A stretch of 64,000 nt of DNA, taken from Acrocarpospora pleiomorpha (lineage in GTDB: Bacteria; Actinomycetota; Actinomycetes; Streptosporangiales; Streptosporangiaceae). A model generated the notes under the pieces. The model had not been told where the DNA came from, ran no database searches, and was given only the letters and a program-made list of their open reading frames with translations. Below, in pieces: positions 7,834 through 17,857 of this stretch (its first letter is position 1; each line of letters starts with the position of its first letter). The DNA is taken from NCBI RefSeq assembly GCF_009687885.1, contig NZ_BLAF01000069.1, forward strand, positions 44,834 through 108,833. Reading direction: 5' to 3'. Both the position numbers and the translations under genes were made by a program.

Positions 7834-8817
7834 CTACCAGCGGTTCGCGAGTTGGGGAGCGATCAGTTCGTCGTAAACGTGGTGTACGGCGCTGAGCGCT
7901 TCGTCCGACAGCGGTGGGAGGCTCGCTGCGGCCGCGTTGTCCTGGGCCTGCTTCGGGTTGCGGGCGCCGGGGATGACCACGCTTACTCCGGGTTGGTCGA
8001 TGATCCAGCGGAGCGCGAACTGGGCCATGGTGGCATCGGCGGGGACCAGTGGTGCCAGCTGGCGTACCGCCGCCAGGCCGGTGGTGAAGTCGACGCCGGA
8101 GAAGGTCTCTCCGACATCGAACGCCTCGCCGTGTCTGTTGTAGTTGCGGTGGTCGTTTTCGGGGAACTCGGTGTGCTCGTCGTACCTGCCGGATAGCAGA
8201 CCGCTCGCGAGAGGTACTCGCGCGATGATGCCCACACCGGCCTTCTGCGCTGCGGGCAGTACGTCCTCCAGTGGGGCGAGTCTCAGCATGTTCAGGATGA
8301 TCTGCACGCTGGCCACACCGGGCCGGGCGATCGCGGCCAGGGCTTCCGCCCGTGTCTCCACGCTGACCCCGTAGGCGGCGATGCGTTCTTCCTCGACGAG
8401 GGTGTCGAGGGCGTCGAAGACTTCGTCGGTGGAGTGCACGATCGTGGGTGGGCAGTGCAGTTGGACCAGGTCGAGGGTGTCAACGCCCAGGTTGGCCCGC
8501 GAGCGGTCGGTCCACGCGCGGAAGTTGTCCAGCGTGTACACCTCCGGACGTTGCGGCACCCGGCGGCCCATCTTCGTGGCGACCGTAAGTCCCTCGGCGG
8601 ATCGCGACTTGAGGAAGGTGCCGATCACCTGCTCGCTGCGCCCATCGCCGTACACGTCGGCGGTGTCGAAGAAGGTCACACCACTGTCGACGGCCGCGTC
8701 GAGTACGGCGAGCGCCGTGTCCTCGTCCACCTCACCCCAGTCGGCACCGAGTTGCCACGTGCCGAGCCCGATCACGGACACATCCTGGTTCATTCTGGCG
8801 ATCGTTCGCTGTTCCAC
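7834..8817 (-). CDS. Aldo/keto reductase
   Basis: A 327-residue NAD(P)H-dependent oxidoreductase of the AKR superfamily with the full catalytic tetrad: Asp51 and Tyr56 in FFDTADVYG, Lys82 in ATKMG, and the His of LVQLHCP. The C-terminal cofactor-binding segment V-V-I-P-G-A-R-N is present. Length and motifs fit the general-stress or YajO-like group of reductases for aldehydes and ketones. It stands alone on the minus strand, with 190 bases to the TPR gene on one side and the catabolic island promoter region on the other, so a role in the island is not established. Confidence 0.9.
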   Translation of the reverse strand: MEQRTIARMNQDVSVIGLGTWQLGADWGEVDEDTALAVLDAAVDSGVTFFDTADVYGDGRSEQVIGTFLKSRSAEGLTVATKMGRRVPQRPEVYTLDNFRAWTDRSRANLGVDTLDLVQLHCPPTIVHSTDEVFDALDTLVEEERIAAYGVSVETRAEALAAIARPGVASVQIILNMLRLAPLEDVLPAAQKAGVGIIARVPLASGLLSGRYDEHTEFPENDHRNYNRHGEAFDVGETFSGVDFTTGLAAVRQLAPLVPADATMAQFALRWIIDQPGVSVVIPGARNPKQAQDNAAAASLPPLSDEALSAVHHVYDELIAPQLANRW

Positions 8818-9189
8818 CGTATTCCTCCGCAGTGAGAGCTGTGCGTTACAAGGATCGGGGCAGGGCTCGGTCGGCGTCCAACTCGGTGATCCGACTCACC
8901 CCGCGGATCGCACGTCGAAGGCTGTTGAGCTGCCCGGGCGGGTCGAGCCCTGTTCCCCAACCGCAGCCTGGTCCGCGTACCTGAGTGCACCACCAGCACA
9001 ACGCTCTCGCCGAAAAGACAGCCCGTTCACGCTCTCGGCATCCCGCACCCCCAGGACCTGGCCATCGGAAACGCCAGCCAACCCGGAAGCTCCGGAAACA
9101 TCCTGGAAAGTGATCCTTGACACACATGAAACAAGGATGCAACCTTTGCACTCTGAGTTCAATCAGTACAAAGGAACGGGAGCCGGCGC
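8818..9189 (+). promoter_or_regulatory. Regulatory region upstream of the Liv-type transporter operon
   Basis: A 372-bp stretch without a gene I can support. Its right end holds two inverted repeats. The first is ATCCTTG (9113-9119) with CAAGGAT (9132-9138), 12 bases apart. The second is CCTTTGCACT (9143-9152) with AGTACAAAGG (9165-9174), also 12 bases apart with one mismatched pair. A TTGACA hexamer at 9117-9122 overlaps the first repeat and could be a -35 element, though no good -10 follows. The position, 16-75 bases before the GTG start, fits a regulated promoter for the import operon. Only short out-of-frame ORFs occur in the left 290 bases. Confidence 0.55.
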
Positions 9190-10437
9190 GTGTTTGGACT
9201 TATCAAGTGTGGGCGGGCCGGCAGAGCGCGCTCGGCTTCGACGATCTCGGCTGTCCTGACAGCCATGGCGCTCACCGCATGCTCGGCGGGCACGCAGGAA
9301 GTCACCACCAAGGACGATGCCGGCACCGGTGCGGCGACCAACGTCGGCGTCACCGACTCCGCCGTGACCATCGCCTACATCGGCGATCTGTCCGGCCCGG
9401 ACGCCGCCGTCGAGCTGACCTACTACGAGGGGATCAAGCTGGCCATCGACCGGGCCAACGCGAGCGGCGGCGTCAACGGCCGCACGATCGATCTCAAGGC
9501 CGGCGACACCCGCTTCGACACGGCTCAAGCGGTGACGCTCTTCAAGAAGTACACCAGCGAGCAGCCCTCCCTGGCCCTGCTGGGCATCAACGTCTCCTCG
9601 ATGTTCGAGGCGCTGACCACGCGCATCTCCGCCGAGAAGGTGCCGGTCATCGGACCGACCGGCGTCACCAAGGTGACGCTCGCCAACCCGTACATCTACA
9701 ACGCCCAGGCAGACCTGCCGACCAGCGCGGAGGCGATCACCAAGTTCATGTCCCGGCAGCTTGGCGCCAAAGCCAAGGTGGGCGTCGCCCGCATCAGCAC
9801 CGCCTCCGGCGACGAGTGGTTCGACCTGTTCCAGAAGGAAGCACCGAAGATCGAGGCTGAAGTCACCGGTCAGCAGAAGATCGAACCGGCGGCGGTGGAG
9901 GCCGCAGCTCAGGTCGCCCAGTTCAAGCGGGACGGGGTCGACGCTGTCACGCTCCACGCCGGCAGCGGCGGCGCGATCGCCCTGCTGAAGTCGATGCAGA
10001 CGGGCGGGCTGAACGTCCCGGTCTTCTCGACCTTCGGCGCCAGCGGGCCGACCCTGTGGAAGAGCGCCGGCACGCTGGCCGCGAGCACGTACGCGTTCGA
10101 CGCCTTCGCCCCGCCGGACAGTGACGTGGCCGGACGCGCGGACCTGGAGTCCGCGATGCGGGCGGCGGGCAGCTGGGACAAGTTCCAGCAGGACAAGAAC
10201 TACGCCGAGGGCTGGGTGATCGGCAATGTCGTGGTGGAGTCGCTGAAGCGGGCCGGAAAGGACCTCACCCGGGCGTCCTTCATCGAGGCGCTGCGCTCTC
10301 CGCAGGGATTCCAGACCGGCGGTTACAGCGCCGATGTGAACTGGAGCAAGAAGAACGGACTGGCTGACGCGTCGGCGGTGAAGGCGTTCACCTTCGACCC
10401 GGCCGCGCAGCGAATCGTCGAAGTGACGAGCCCTTGA
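9190..10437 (+). CDS. Branched-chain amino acid-type ABC transporter substrate-binding lipoprotein
   Basis: A 415-residue extracytoplasmic receptor of the Leu/Ile/Val-binding protein family (periplasmic-binding fold type I). A basic N-terminus and hydrophobic stretch end in the lipobox LTAC, with lipidation predicted at Cys31. The mature part opens with the typical V-T-I-A-Y-I-G-D-L-S-G segment. It starts at a GTG at 9190 after GGAACGGGAG. The permeases and ATPases follow in the order binding protein, H, M, F, G. In this setting the ligand is probably the growth substrate of the island rather than an amino acid, since family members bind aromatic acids, amides and other organic solutes. Confidence 0.92.
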   Translation: MFGLIKCGRAGRARSASTISAVLTAMALTACSAGTQEVTTKDDAGTGAATNVGVTDSAVTIAYIGDLSGPDAAVELTYYEGIKLAIDRANASGGVNGRTIDLKAGDTRFDTAQAVTLFKKYTSEQPSLALLGINVSSMFEALTTRISAEKVPVIGPTGVTKVTLANPYIYNAQADLPTSAEAITKFMSRQLGAKAKVGVARISTASGDEWFDLFQKEAPKIEAEVTGQQKIEPAAVEAAAQVAQFKRDGVDAVTLHAGSGGAIALLKSMQTGGLNVPVFSTFGASGPTLWKSAGTLAASTYAFDAFAPPDSDVAGRADLESAMRAAGSWDKFQQDKNYAEGWVIGNVVVESLKRAGKDLTRASFIEALRSPQGFQTGGYSADVNWSKKNGLADASAVKAFTFDPAAQRIVEVTSP

Positions 10438-10462
10438 GCGCGTCCGCGCTGGGAGTAGAACG

Positions 10463-11329
10463 ATGACTGATTTCCTCAACGCCGTCTGGAGCGGTTCCGG
10501 TTTCGGCTCGCTGTACGGACTCGTGGCGCTGGGCCTGGTCGTGATCTTCAAGAGCACCGGAATCCTGAACTTCTCGGGTGGTGCCTTGATGGCCGTGGGT
10601 GGCGTCGTCGCGGCGGGCCTCGGCGCCCAGGGGTTCTGGGTCGCCGCCGGAATCGCCGTCGTGGCGGTCGCGGGGGTGGGAGCGGTGGCGAACCTCACGG
10701 TGATGCGGCCGCTCCTGGGGCGCGGGCTGTTTCCCGGTGTCATGGTGACCATCGGGTTGGCCAGCGTCATCGAAGGCACCAGCGGCATCCTCTTCGGACG
10801 CCAGCCGCGCTTCCTGCCGGATCCGATCGGAGTCGCGACGTTCGATCTCCCCTTCGGGACGTCGATGTCCAGCACGCTGGCGGTCGCCCTCGGGTTGTCG
10901 GCCGGGGCGACCGTGCTGCTGGCGATCGCGTTCAAACGGACCTCGGTCGGGCTCCAGCTTCGGGCCGCGGCCGTGCGCCCGGAGGTGGCGTCGATGTTCG
11001 GGGCGAACCCCGGTCGGATCTTCACGTACGCGTGGGCGGTCGCCGGTGGGCTGGCCGCGCTGGCCGGTGCGCTGCTCGCATCGCTGACCGTCGCGGACAT
11101 CTCCATCGCGACATTCGCTCTGCGCGCTTTCGCGGCCATGATCGTGGGCGGGGTCGACAGTCTGGGTGGGGCGTTCCTGGGCGGCATCCTGGTGGGCGTC
11201 ACCGAGATGCTGGCCGGGACATACCTCGGCGATGATTTCCGGCTGCCCTCGACCATGGTCGTGCTCATGGTGTTCCTGATGGTCCGACCCCAGGGACTGT
11301 TCGGCACCCCGGAGGTGGTCCGGCCATGA
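10463..11329 (+). CDS. ABC transporter permease, LivH type
   Basis: A 288-residue integral membrane permease of the branched-chain amino acid group. It begins with the family signature G-S-L-Y-G-L-V-A-L-G-L-V-V-I-F-K-S-T-G and has about eight membrane segments. The cytoplasmic coupling segment with R-A-A-A-V-R-P-E and A-S-M-F-G is present near residue 175. The start codon is 25 bases after the binding-protein stop, and the end overlaps the LivM-type gene as ATGA. It forms the transmembrane channel with the next gene product. Confidence 0.92.
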   Translation: MTDFLNAVWSGSGFGSLYGLVALGLVVIFKSTGILNFSGGALMAVGGVVAAGLGAQGFWVAAGIAVVAVAGVGAVANLTVMRPLLGRGLFPGVMVTIGLASVIEGTSGILFGRQPRFLPDPIGVATFDLPFGTSMSSTLAVALGLSAGATVLLAIAFKRTSVGLQLRAAAVRPEVASMFGANPGRIFTYAWAVAGGLAALAGALLASLTVADISIATFALRAFAAMIVGGVDSLGGAFLGGILVGVTEMLAGTYLGDDFRLPSTMVVLMVFLMVRPQGLFGTPEVVRP

Positions 11330-12333
11330 TTCAGTCCATCGAGTCCCCGGCTCGGGCGGCTGTGCGGCCAGCGGTCCTTGCGGTGCTGGCTGTCGCGATC
11401 GTCGTCGCGCTGCCGCTGGTGGTCTCGCCGTACTGGACGACGGTCGCGACGAACGCGGTGCTCGCGTTCGCGATCGCGGCGCCGCTCAATCTGCTCACCG
11501 GTAACGCGGGCCAGTTCTCGCTGGGTAACGCGGCGTTCCTGGTCGTCGGCGCGTACACGGGCGCGTTCGTCACCTTCACGTTCGACGTCGAGCTCCCGGT
11601 CGCCATGCTGGTGGCGGCGGCGGCCGGCGCCCTGGTCGGGTTCATCGTCGGGCTCCCGTCGCTTCGCCTGCGCGGCGCCTATCTCCTCATGTCGACCCTG
11701 GCGGCGCACTACATCCTGGTGTTCGCGGCCCTGAAGTTCCAGACGAGCCAGTTCGGCGCCGCCGGGGCGATCTTTCCGCCGCTGCGCATGCTCGGCGTGG
11801 ACCTCAGCGGTGATCGGTCGATGTACTTCGTCATCGCGGCGTTCGCGGCGCTGATCGGATTGATCATCACCAATATCATGCGGAGCGGCCACGGCCGGGC
11901 GATCGAGGCGGTGAAGGCCCGGGACGTGGCCGCCGCGGCCTGCGGAATCTCGGTGGCGCGCACGAAGTTGTGGGTGTGGTCGCTGTCTTCGGCCATGATC
12001 GCGGCCGCGGGGGTGCTGCAGGCGTACTACCTTGGCTCGGCCAGCGTGGAGTTCTACACGCTCAACCTGGCGATCACGTACGTCGCGATGATCCTCGTGG
12101 GTGGGCTCGGCAGCCTCGGGGGTTCGTTCCTCGGCGCGTGTTTCGTGACGCTCGTGCCGGTGGTCGTGAACCATCTCTCGGAGGCGTACGGCGGCGGGGG
12201 CGTTCTCGCGCATCCGCATGAGCTGCAGACGGTCATCTACGGGCTCATCATCATCGCCTTCGTCCTCCTCAAACCCGACGGGCTGATCGGTTTCGTCCGA
12301 TCGGCGACGCGCCGGCTACGGAATGGCAGGTGA
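11326..12333 (+). CDS. ABC transporter permease, LivM type
   Basis: A 335-residue polytopic membrane protein, second permease of the importer. The family motif G-N-A-G-Q-F-S-L-G-N-A-A-F near residue 60 is present, and so is the coupling region A-I-E-A-V-K-A-R-D-V-A-A-A-A-C-G-I. The ATG at 11326 forms an ATGA overlap with the LivH-type gene. The last 11 bases overlap the first ATPase gene if that gene begins at its ATG at 12323. Confidence 0.92.
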   Translation: MIQSIESPARAAVRPAVLAVLAVAIVVALPLVVSPYWTTVATNAVLAFAIAAPLNLLTGNAGQFSLGNAAFLVVGAYTGAFVTFTFDVELPVAMLVAAAAGALVGFIVGLPSLRLRGAYLLMSTLAAHYILVFAALKFQTSQFGAAGAIFPPLRMLGVDLSGDRSMYFVIAAFAALIGLIITNIMRSGHGRAIEAVKARDVAAAACGISVARTKLWVWSLSSAMIAAAGVLQAYYLGSASVEFYTLNLAITYVAMILVGGLGSLGGSFLGACFVTLVPVVVNHLSEAYGGGGVLAHPHELQTVIYGLIIIAFVLLKPDGLIGFVRSATRRLRNGR

Positions 12334-13086
12334 CGTGGTGTTCCTTTCGGTTCGCGATCTTGATGTCGCCTACGCCAGCGGAGCCCACGCCCTGCGGGGC
12401 GTGTCCATCGAGGTGGGCGCGGGCGAACGGGTCGGAATCGTCGGAGCCAACGGCGCGGGCAAGACCACGGTGGCCCGTGCCGTGACGGGCCTTTCGGCTG
12501 TCTTCAGAGCCACCGTCCGCCAGGGCAGGATCTCGGTCGCCGACAGGGACACGACGCGGTGGCCGGCGTGGCGGGTGCTCGGCGCGGGGGTGGTCACCAT
12601 TCCCGAGGGCCGTGGCGTGATCAGCAACATGACGGTTGAGGACAATCTGCGGCTCGTGCTCGCGGCGCTACCCCGTTCGCGTCGCCCCGCCGTCACCGAG
12701 GCCTACGAGATGTATCCGGTGCTCGGCGAGCGTCGCCGCTCCATGGCGGGACTGCTGTCCGGCGGCGAGCAGCAGATGCTGGCCGTCGCCCGCGCGCTCC
12801 TGGTCAGACCCCGCCTGATCGTCGCCGACGAGCTGTCCCTGGGACTCGCGCCGCGAATCGTCACGGAGATCCTCGACGGGTTGGCGGCGCGCGCGGCGAA
12901 CGAGGGGACCGCCGTGCTTCTGATCGAGCAGGCGGTCGTGATGTCCCTGCGGTTCGTGGAGCGCGCGTACGTTCTCGACCAGGGCACGGTCGTCGCCCAG
13001 GGGACCAGCGACGAGCTACGGCAGGCCGGTGACACGACAGCCCGATACCTCGGGGTCGCGGACCTGAGCCGATCGGAGGAACTGCT

Positions 13087-13090
<4 letters not shown>
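12323..13090 (+). CDS. ABC transporter ATP-binding protein, LivF type
   Basis: A 255-residue ATPase. Walker A is GANGAGKT near residues 39-46, the signature is LSGGEQQ near 146-152, and Walker B (L-I-V-A-D-E) follows at about 170. The Gln-loop segment and the switch His region are shorter than in LivG-type subunits, as expected for LivF. It energises substrate import together with the following LivG-type subunit. The start could instead be one of the GTG codons a few residues downstream. Confidence 0.9.
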
Positions 13091-13881
<791 letters not shown>

Positions 13882-13905
13882 ACATCGACGACCGCTGGAG
13901 GTTCC

Positions 13906-15525
13906 ATGTCCGACTCCTCCGTATTCCTCGACCGCACCCTGACCGGCATGCTGCGCAAGCAGGCGGAGGCGGCGCCCGAGAAGGTGGCCCTGACGATCGT
14001 CGGCGAGGATCTCACCTACGCCGACCTGGTCCGTCGATCCGACGCCATGGCCCGCGGCCTGCAGCAGCTTGGTGTCGGGCACGGCTCCGTGGTCGCCGTA
14101 CTGGCGGAGAACTGTGCCGACCAGGTGGTCATCCAGTTCGCGACGGCCCGGCTGCGGGCCATCGAGGTGATGATCAACACCGCGTACAAGGGGACGTTCC
14201 TGTCGCACCAGCTCCGGGTGAGCGGCGCCGAGGTGATCGTGGTCGATGACGCGCTGGTGCCGACCGTGCTGGAGATACTCGGCGAGGTGCCCTCGCTCCG
14301 CCACCTCGTGGTGCGGGGTCACCAGACGCCCGGCGTTCCCGGGGTAACGGTGAGCACCATCGCCGAGCTCCGTGACTGCGACGACGGGCCGCTGTCTCTT
14401 GTGGATCCCCAGTGGACCGACCCGTCGACGATCACCTTCACGTCCGGGACGACCGGCCCTTCCAAGGGCGCCACGATGACCCAGAACTACCTGTGCAACT
14501 TCGCGGAGATCGAAGCGCAGATCTGGTACCGAGGTCCCGAGGACACCTTCTATTCCTGTGGGCCGCTGTTCCACCTCGCGGCGAAGGGCATCGCCGTGCT
14601 GGGCGCGATGCGACGCGGAGTGCGCTGCGTTCAGGACGAGCGCCTGAGCGTTTCCGGGTTCTGGCGGCGGATCAGGGAGGAGAACTGCAATGCGACCCTC
14701 ATGCTCGGTTCCGTGGCGATGCTGCTGTGGACCCGGGAGCCGTCCGACGACGAGGGCATCGACACCGTCGTGGGCGTGCCCGCGCCGCCTCCTTCGCTGC
14801 AACCGGCGATGGAGGCACGCTGGAAATGCTCGTTCGAGAGCGTGTACGGCCTGAGCGAGGCGGCCCCGCTCTCGCGCACCGGCCCGGACATCCCGTTGCG
14901 GCCGGGATCGTCGGGAAAGATCGTGCGGGAGTACTTCGACGTACGCATCTTCGACGACAACGACTTCGAGCTCCCGCGGGGTGAGATCGGCGAGGTGGTC
15001 GTCCGGCCGATGCAGCCCCACTCGATCTTCGAGGGCTACTACGGCGAACCCGAGGCGACGGCCCTCAAGTTCAGAAACCTGTGGTTCCACACCGGTGACC
15101 TGGGCCGCATCGACGAGGACGACTACTTCTACTTCGAGGACCGCAAGGACGACTACCTGCGGCGGCGCGGCGAGAACATCTCGTCGTACGAAGTGGAGAC
15201 CGCGATCATCCGCCACCCCGCGGTGTCGCAGGTCGGCGTGGTGGGCGTGCGGAGCGAGATGGCCGAGCAGGAGGTCAAGGCCAGCGTCGTGCTGCGGGAC
15301 GGGGCGAGCCTCGGCTACGAGGAGTTCATCGAGCACTGCGTCGCGACCATGCCGTACTTCGCCGTCCCGCGGTATGTGGAGTTCGTCGCGGAACTGCCGT
15401 TCACGCCCAGCGGCAAGATGCAGAAGGAGAAGATCCGGGCGACGGGCACGGCCGGTTGCTGGGATCGGGAGCAGGCGGGGATCCGCCTCAGCGGGAAATC
15501 CCGGCAGGGTTCGGTGATCGCATGA
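13906..15525 (+). CDS. AMP-forming acyl-CoA ligase (crotonobetaine/carnitine-CoA ligase-like)
   Basis: A 539-residue adenylate-forming enzyme (ANL superfamily). The P-loop T-F-T-S-G-T-T-G-P-S-K-G is near residue 180, the A5-type motif Y-G-L-S-E near 320, the hinge motif (T-G-D-L-G, then D-R-K-D-D-Y-L-R-R-R-G-E-N) follows, and the catalytic Lys is in P-S-G-K-M-Q-K near the C-terminus. R-R-R-G-E-N-I-S instead of the usual K-x-x-G is typical of the CaiC-like subgroup. It should activate a carboxylic acid to the CoA thioester. GGAGG precedes the ATG. Coupling to the racemase gene by ATGA suggests that its product is passed on directly. Confidence 0.88.
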   Translation: MSDSSVFLDRTLTGMLRKQAEAAPEKVALTIVGEDLTYADLVRRSDAMARGLQQLGVGHGSVVAVLAENCADQVVIQFATARLRAIEVMINTAYKGTFLSHQLRVSGAEVIVVDDALVPTVLEILGEVPSLRHLVVRGHQTPGVPGVTVSTIAELRDCDDGPLSLVDPQWTDPSTITFTSGTTGPSKGATMTQNYLCNFAEIEAQIWYRGPEDTFYSCGPLFHLAAKGIAVLGAMRRGVRCVQDERLSVSGFWRRIREENCNATLMLGSVAMLLWTREPSDDEGIDTVVGVPAPPPSLQPAMEARWKCSFESVYGLSEAAPLSRTGPDIPLRPGSSGKIVREYFDVRIFDDNDFELPRGEIGEVVVRPMQPHSIFEGYYGEPEATALKFRNLWFHTGDLGRIDEDDYFYFEDRKDDYLRRRGENISSYEVETAIIRHPAVSQVGVVGVRSEMAEQEVKASVVLRDGASLGYEEFIEHCVATMPYFAVPRYVEFVAELPFTPSGKMQKEKIRATGTAGCWDREQAGIRLSGKSRQGSVIA

Positions 15526-16679
15526 CCGGGCCCCTGGCGGGACTGCGCGTCGTCGAGATTGGGTCGATCGGACCCGGACCGTTCTGCGCCATGATGCTCG
15601 CCGACATGGGCGCCGAGGTGATCCGCGTCGACCGCCTGGATAGCGGGGGACCGGTCGGGCCGGGCAGCGACCATGCGCACGAGTTGATGAACCGTGGCCG
15701 GCGTTCGGCCGGCGTCGACCTGAAGCACCCGCGTGGGCCCGGTGTCGTGCTGCGCCTCGTCGAGCAGGCCGACGTGTTGATTGAGGGCTTTCGCCCGGGG
15801 GTGGCCGAACGTCTGGGTATCGGACCGGAGGTGTGCCTCGCCCGCAATCCGCGGCTTGTGTATGGCCGGATGACCGGCTACGGGCAGGACGGTCCCGGCG
15901 CGGAAGCGGTCGGTCATGACCTCAACTACATCGCCGCCAACGGCGTGCTCAGCCTGATCGGCCGACACGGGCAGCCGCCGACGCCGCCGCTGAACCTTGT
16001 CGGCGATATCGGCGGAGGCGGCCTCATCCTGGCGTTCGGCCTGCTGGCCGCGCTGTTCGAAAGAACAGTGTCCGGTCGGGGTCAGGTCGTCGACGCGGCC
16101 ATGGTCGACGGGGCCGCCGTACTGGCGACGCCGTTCTTCGGCTGGGTGCAGACAGGCGAATGGTCGCTCGATCGAGGGACCAACATGATCGACAGTGGCG
16201 CGCCCTACTACGAGGTGTACGAGACCGCCGACGGTCGCTGGCTCAGCGTCGCCGCCGTGGAGCCGCGCTTCTACGCCGCCCTGCTGGCGTTGTTCGAACT
16301 CGACGCCGCGGACCTGCCTGACCGGGACGATCCAGCGACCTGGCCGGCGCTGAAGGAAATCTTCGCCGCCGTCGTCCGGAGCCGCACGCGCGAGGAGTGG
16401 GGTTCTCTGGCCGCCGGTCTGGACGCGTGTGTGGCCCCCGTACTGGGCCCTGAGGAGGTGGAGGCGGACGAGCACCTCAGTGCTCGGGGCACCTTCGTCC
16501 GCAAAGATGGCGTTCTGCAGCCTGCCCCCGCGCCCCGGTTCAGCCGTACCCAGGCCCGGTTGACCCGGCCGCCCGCGCGGCCCGGCGAGCACACCGCCGA
16601 GGCGCTGGCGGACTGGGGGTTCTCCGCCGCCGACGTCGCGGATCTTCAGGCAGACAAGGTCATCGGGAGCGGCCAATGA
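15522..16679 (+). CDS. Family III CoA-transferase fold, alpha-methylacyl-CoA racemase-like
   Basis: A 385-residue protein starting at the ATG at 15522 (ATGA overlap with the ligase). It opens with the V-V-E-I-G-S-I-G-P-G-P-F nucleotide segment of CaiB/BaiF proteins. The segment G-H-D-L-N-Y-I-A followed by N-L-V-G-D-I-G-G-G-G is characteristic of alpha-methylacyl-CoA racemases, with the catalytic Asp in G-H-D. These enzymes invert the 2-methyl centre of branched acyl-CoAs so that beta-oxidation can continue. That points to a methyl-branched acid, as in isoprenoid or sterol side chains. A CoA-transferase role cannot be excluded from motifs alone. Confidence 0.85.
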   Translation: MTGPLAGLRVVEIGSIGPGPFCAMMLADMGAEVIRVDRLDSGGPVGPGSDHAHELMNRGRRSAGVDLKHPRGPGVVLRLVEQADVLIEGFRPGVAERLGIGPEVCLARNPRLVYGRMTGYGQDGPGAEAVGHDLNYIAANGVLSLIGRHGQPPTPPLNLVGDIGGGGLILAFGLLAALFERTVSGRGQVVDAAMVDGAAVLATPFFGWVQTGEWSLDRGTNMIDSGAPYYEVYETADGRWLSVAAVEPRFYAALLALFELDAADLPDRDDPATWPALKEIFAAVVRSRTREEWGSLAAGLDACVAPVLGPEEVEADEHLSARGTFVRKDGVLQPAPAPRFSRTQARLTRPPARPGEHTAEALADWGFSAADVADLQADKVIGSGQ

Positions 16680-17857
16680 GTACCTTCGATGGTTTCGACC
16701 TCTACGACCCCGGCTACCTCGCCGACCCCGAGTCGATCTGGAGGCCGATGCGGGACCGCTGCCCGGTGGCCCACACCGACAGTCGCGGCGGCGCGTGGAT
16801 GCTCTCGCGGCACCGGGACATCTGCGCAGTCGCCCTCGACCCCGAGACCTTCTCGTCCCGGGCGGGCGAGGTCACCGGGCCGGTGCCGACGCCCGGGCGG
16901 GAACTGAAGATCCCACCTGTCAGCTCCGACCCGCCGGACCACGCACGCGACCGCAAACTGCTGATGCCGCTGTTCAGCAAGGAGGCGGTCGCCGGGCTCG
17001 AACCGCTGACCCGGCGCACGGCGCGCGAATTGGTGGCGTCGATCGTGGGCACGGTCAGGACCGGCCAGCCGGTCGACGCGGTCGAGGAGTACGCGCGCGT
17101 GATCCCCGTCGTGGTGACCACGAAGATGCTCGACCTGCCCGCGGCCGACGAGGCGCTGTTCCGGCAGTGGACGCTCCGGATGCTCAAGGACGGCGCGCAA
17201 GATTACGCGATCAGGGCTGAGGCCGTCCGAGCCATCCAGAACTACTTCAGGGAACGGCTGCGGTCCCCAGGTGGGGGAGTCATGGGCCACCTGCTCCGCA
17301 AGCGGGCCGAGGGCGAGCCCCTGAGCGACGAGCGGATCGTCGGCATGTGCTTCCTCATGCTCATCGCCGGGATCGACACCACGTGGAGCGCCCTCGGTTC
17401 GGCGTTGTGGCACCTGGCCACCAACGTCGAGCATCGACGCCTCCTGGCGCGCGAGCCCGAGCTCATCCCCAACGCCGTCGAGGAGTTCCTGCGCGTGTAC
17501 GCCCCCGTCACCATCGGCAGGGTCGTCACCAGGGACGCCACGCTCGCGGGCCGCACCCTCCGCACCGGCGAGCGGGTGGTGCTGCCGTGGGCCGCGGCCA
17601 ACCTGGACCCCGCGGTCCACCCGGCGTCGAGCGAGGTGCACATCACGGCAGAACGCCCGCGTCACCTCGCGTTCGGGCTGGGCATCCACCGATGCCTGGG
17701 CGCCCAGCTCGCCCAGATGGAACTGCGCGTCGCGCTCGAGGAGTGGCTCACCCGGATCCCGGACTTCGAGCTGGCGTCCCGCGAGGTGTCCTGGAGCGGC
17801 GGCAACACCCGCGGGCCGGAGTCGCTTCTGGTCCGGATCCCGCCGGCCGTGCGATGA
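16676..17857 (+). CDS. Cytochrome P450
   Basis: A 393-residue soluble bacterial P450. The I-helix oxygen-binding motif A-G-I-D-T-T is near residue 230, the ExxR of the K helix is in E-E-F-L-R, and the heme loop F-G-L-G-I-H-R-C-L-G has Cys340 as axial ligand. The ATGA overlap with the racemase-like gene and the coupling to the thioesterase gene place it in the main catabolic operon. Electrons could come from the ferredoxin and ferredoxin reductase encoded at 29501-28087. It presumably hydroxylates the imported substrate or its CoA ester. Confidence 0.93.
   Translation: MSTFDGFDLYDPGYLADPESIWRPMRDRCPVAHTDSRGGAWMLSRHRDICAVALDPETFSSRAGEVTGPVPTPGRELKIPPVSSDPPDHARDRKLLMPLFSKEAVAGLEPLTRRTARELVASIVGTVRTGQPVDAVEEYARVIPVVVTTKMLDLPAADEALFRQWTLRMLKDGAQDYAIRAEAVRAIQNYFRERLRSPGGGVMGHLLRKRAEGEPLSDERIVGMCFLMLIAGIDTTWSALGSALWHLATNVEHRRLLAREPELIPNAVEEFLRVYAPVTIGRVVTRDATLAGRTLRTGERVVLPWAAANLDPAVHPASSEVHITAERPRHLAFGLGIHRCLGAQLAQMELRVALEEWLTRIPDFELASREVSWSGGNTRGPESLLVRIPPAVR

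Noticed and set aside
6096..9189. Integrated element at the tRNA-like gene
   Set aside because: No integrase, excisionase or repeat of the tRNA 3' end was seen nearby, so an attachment site is not supported.
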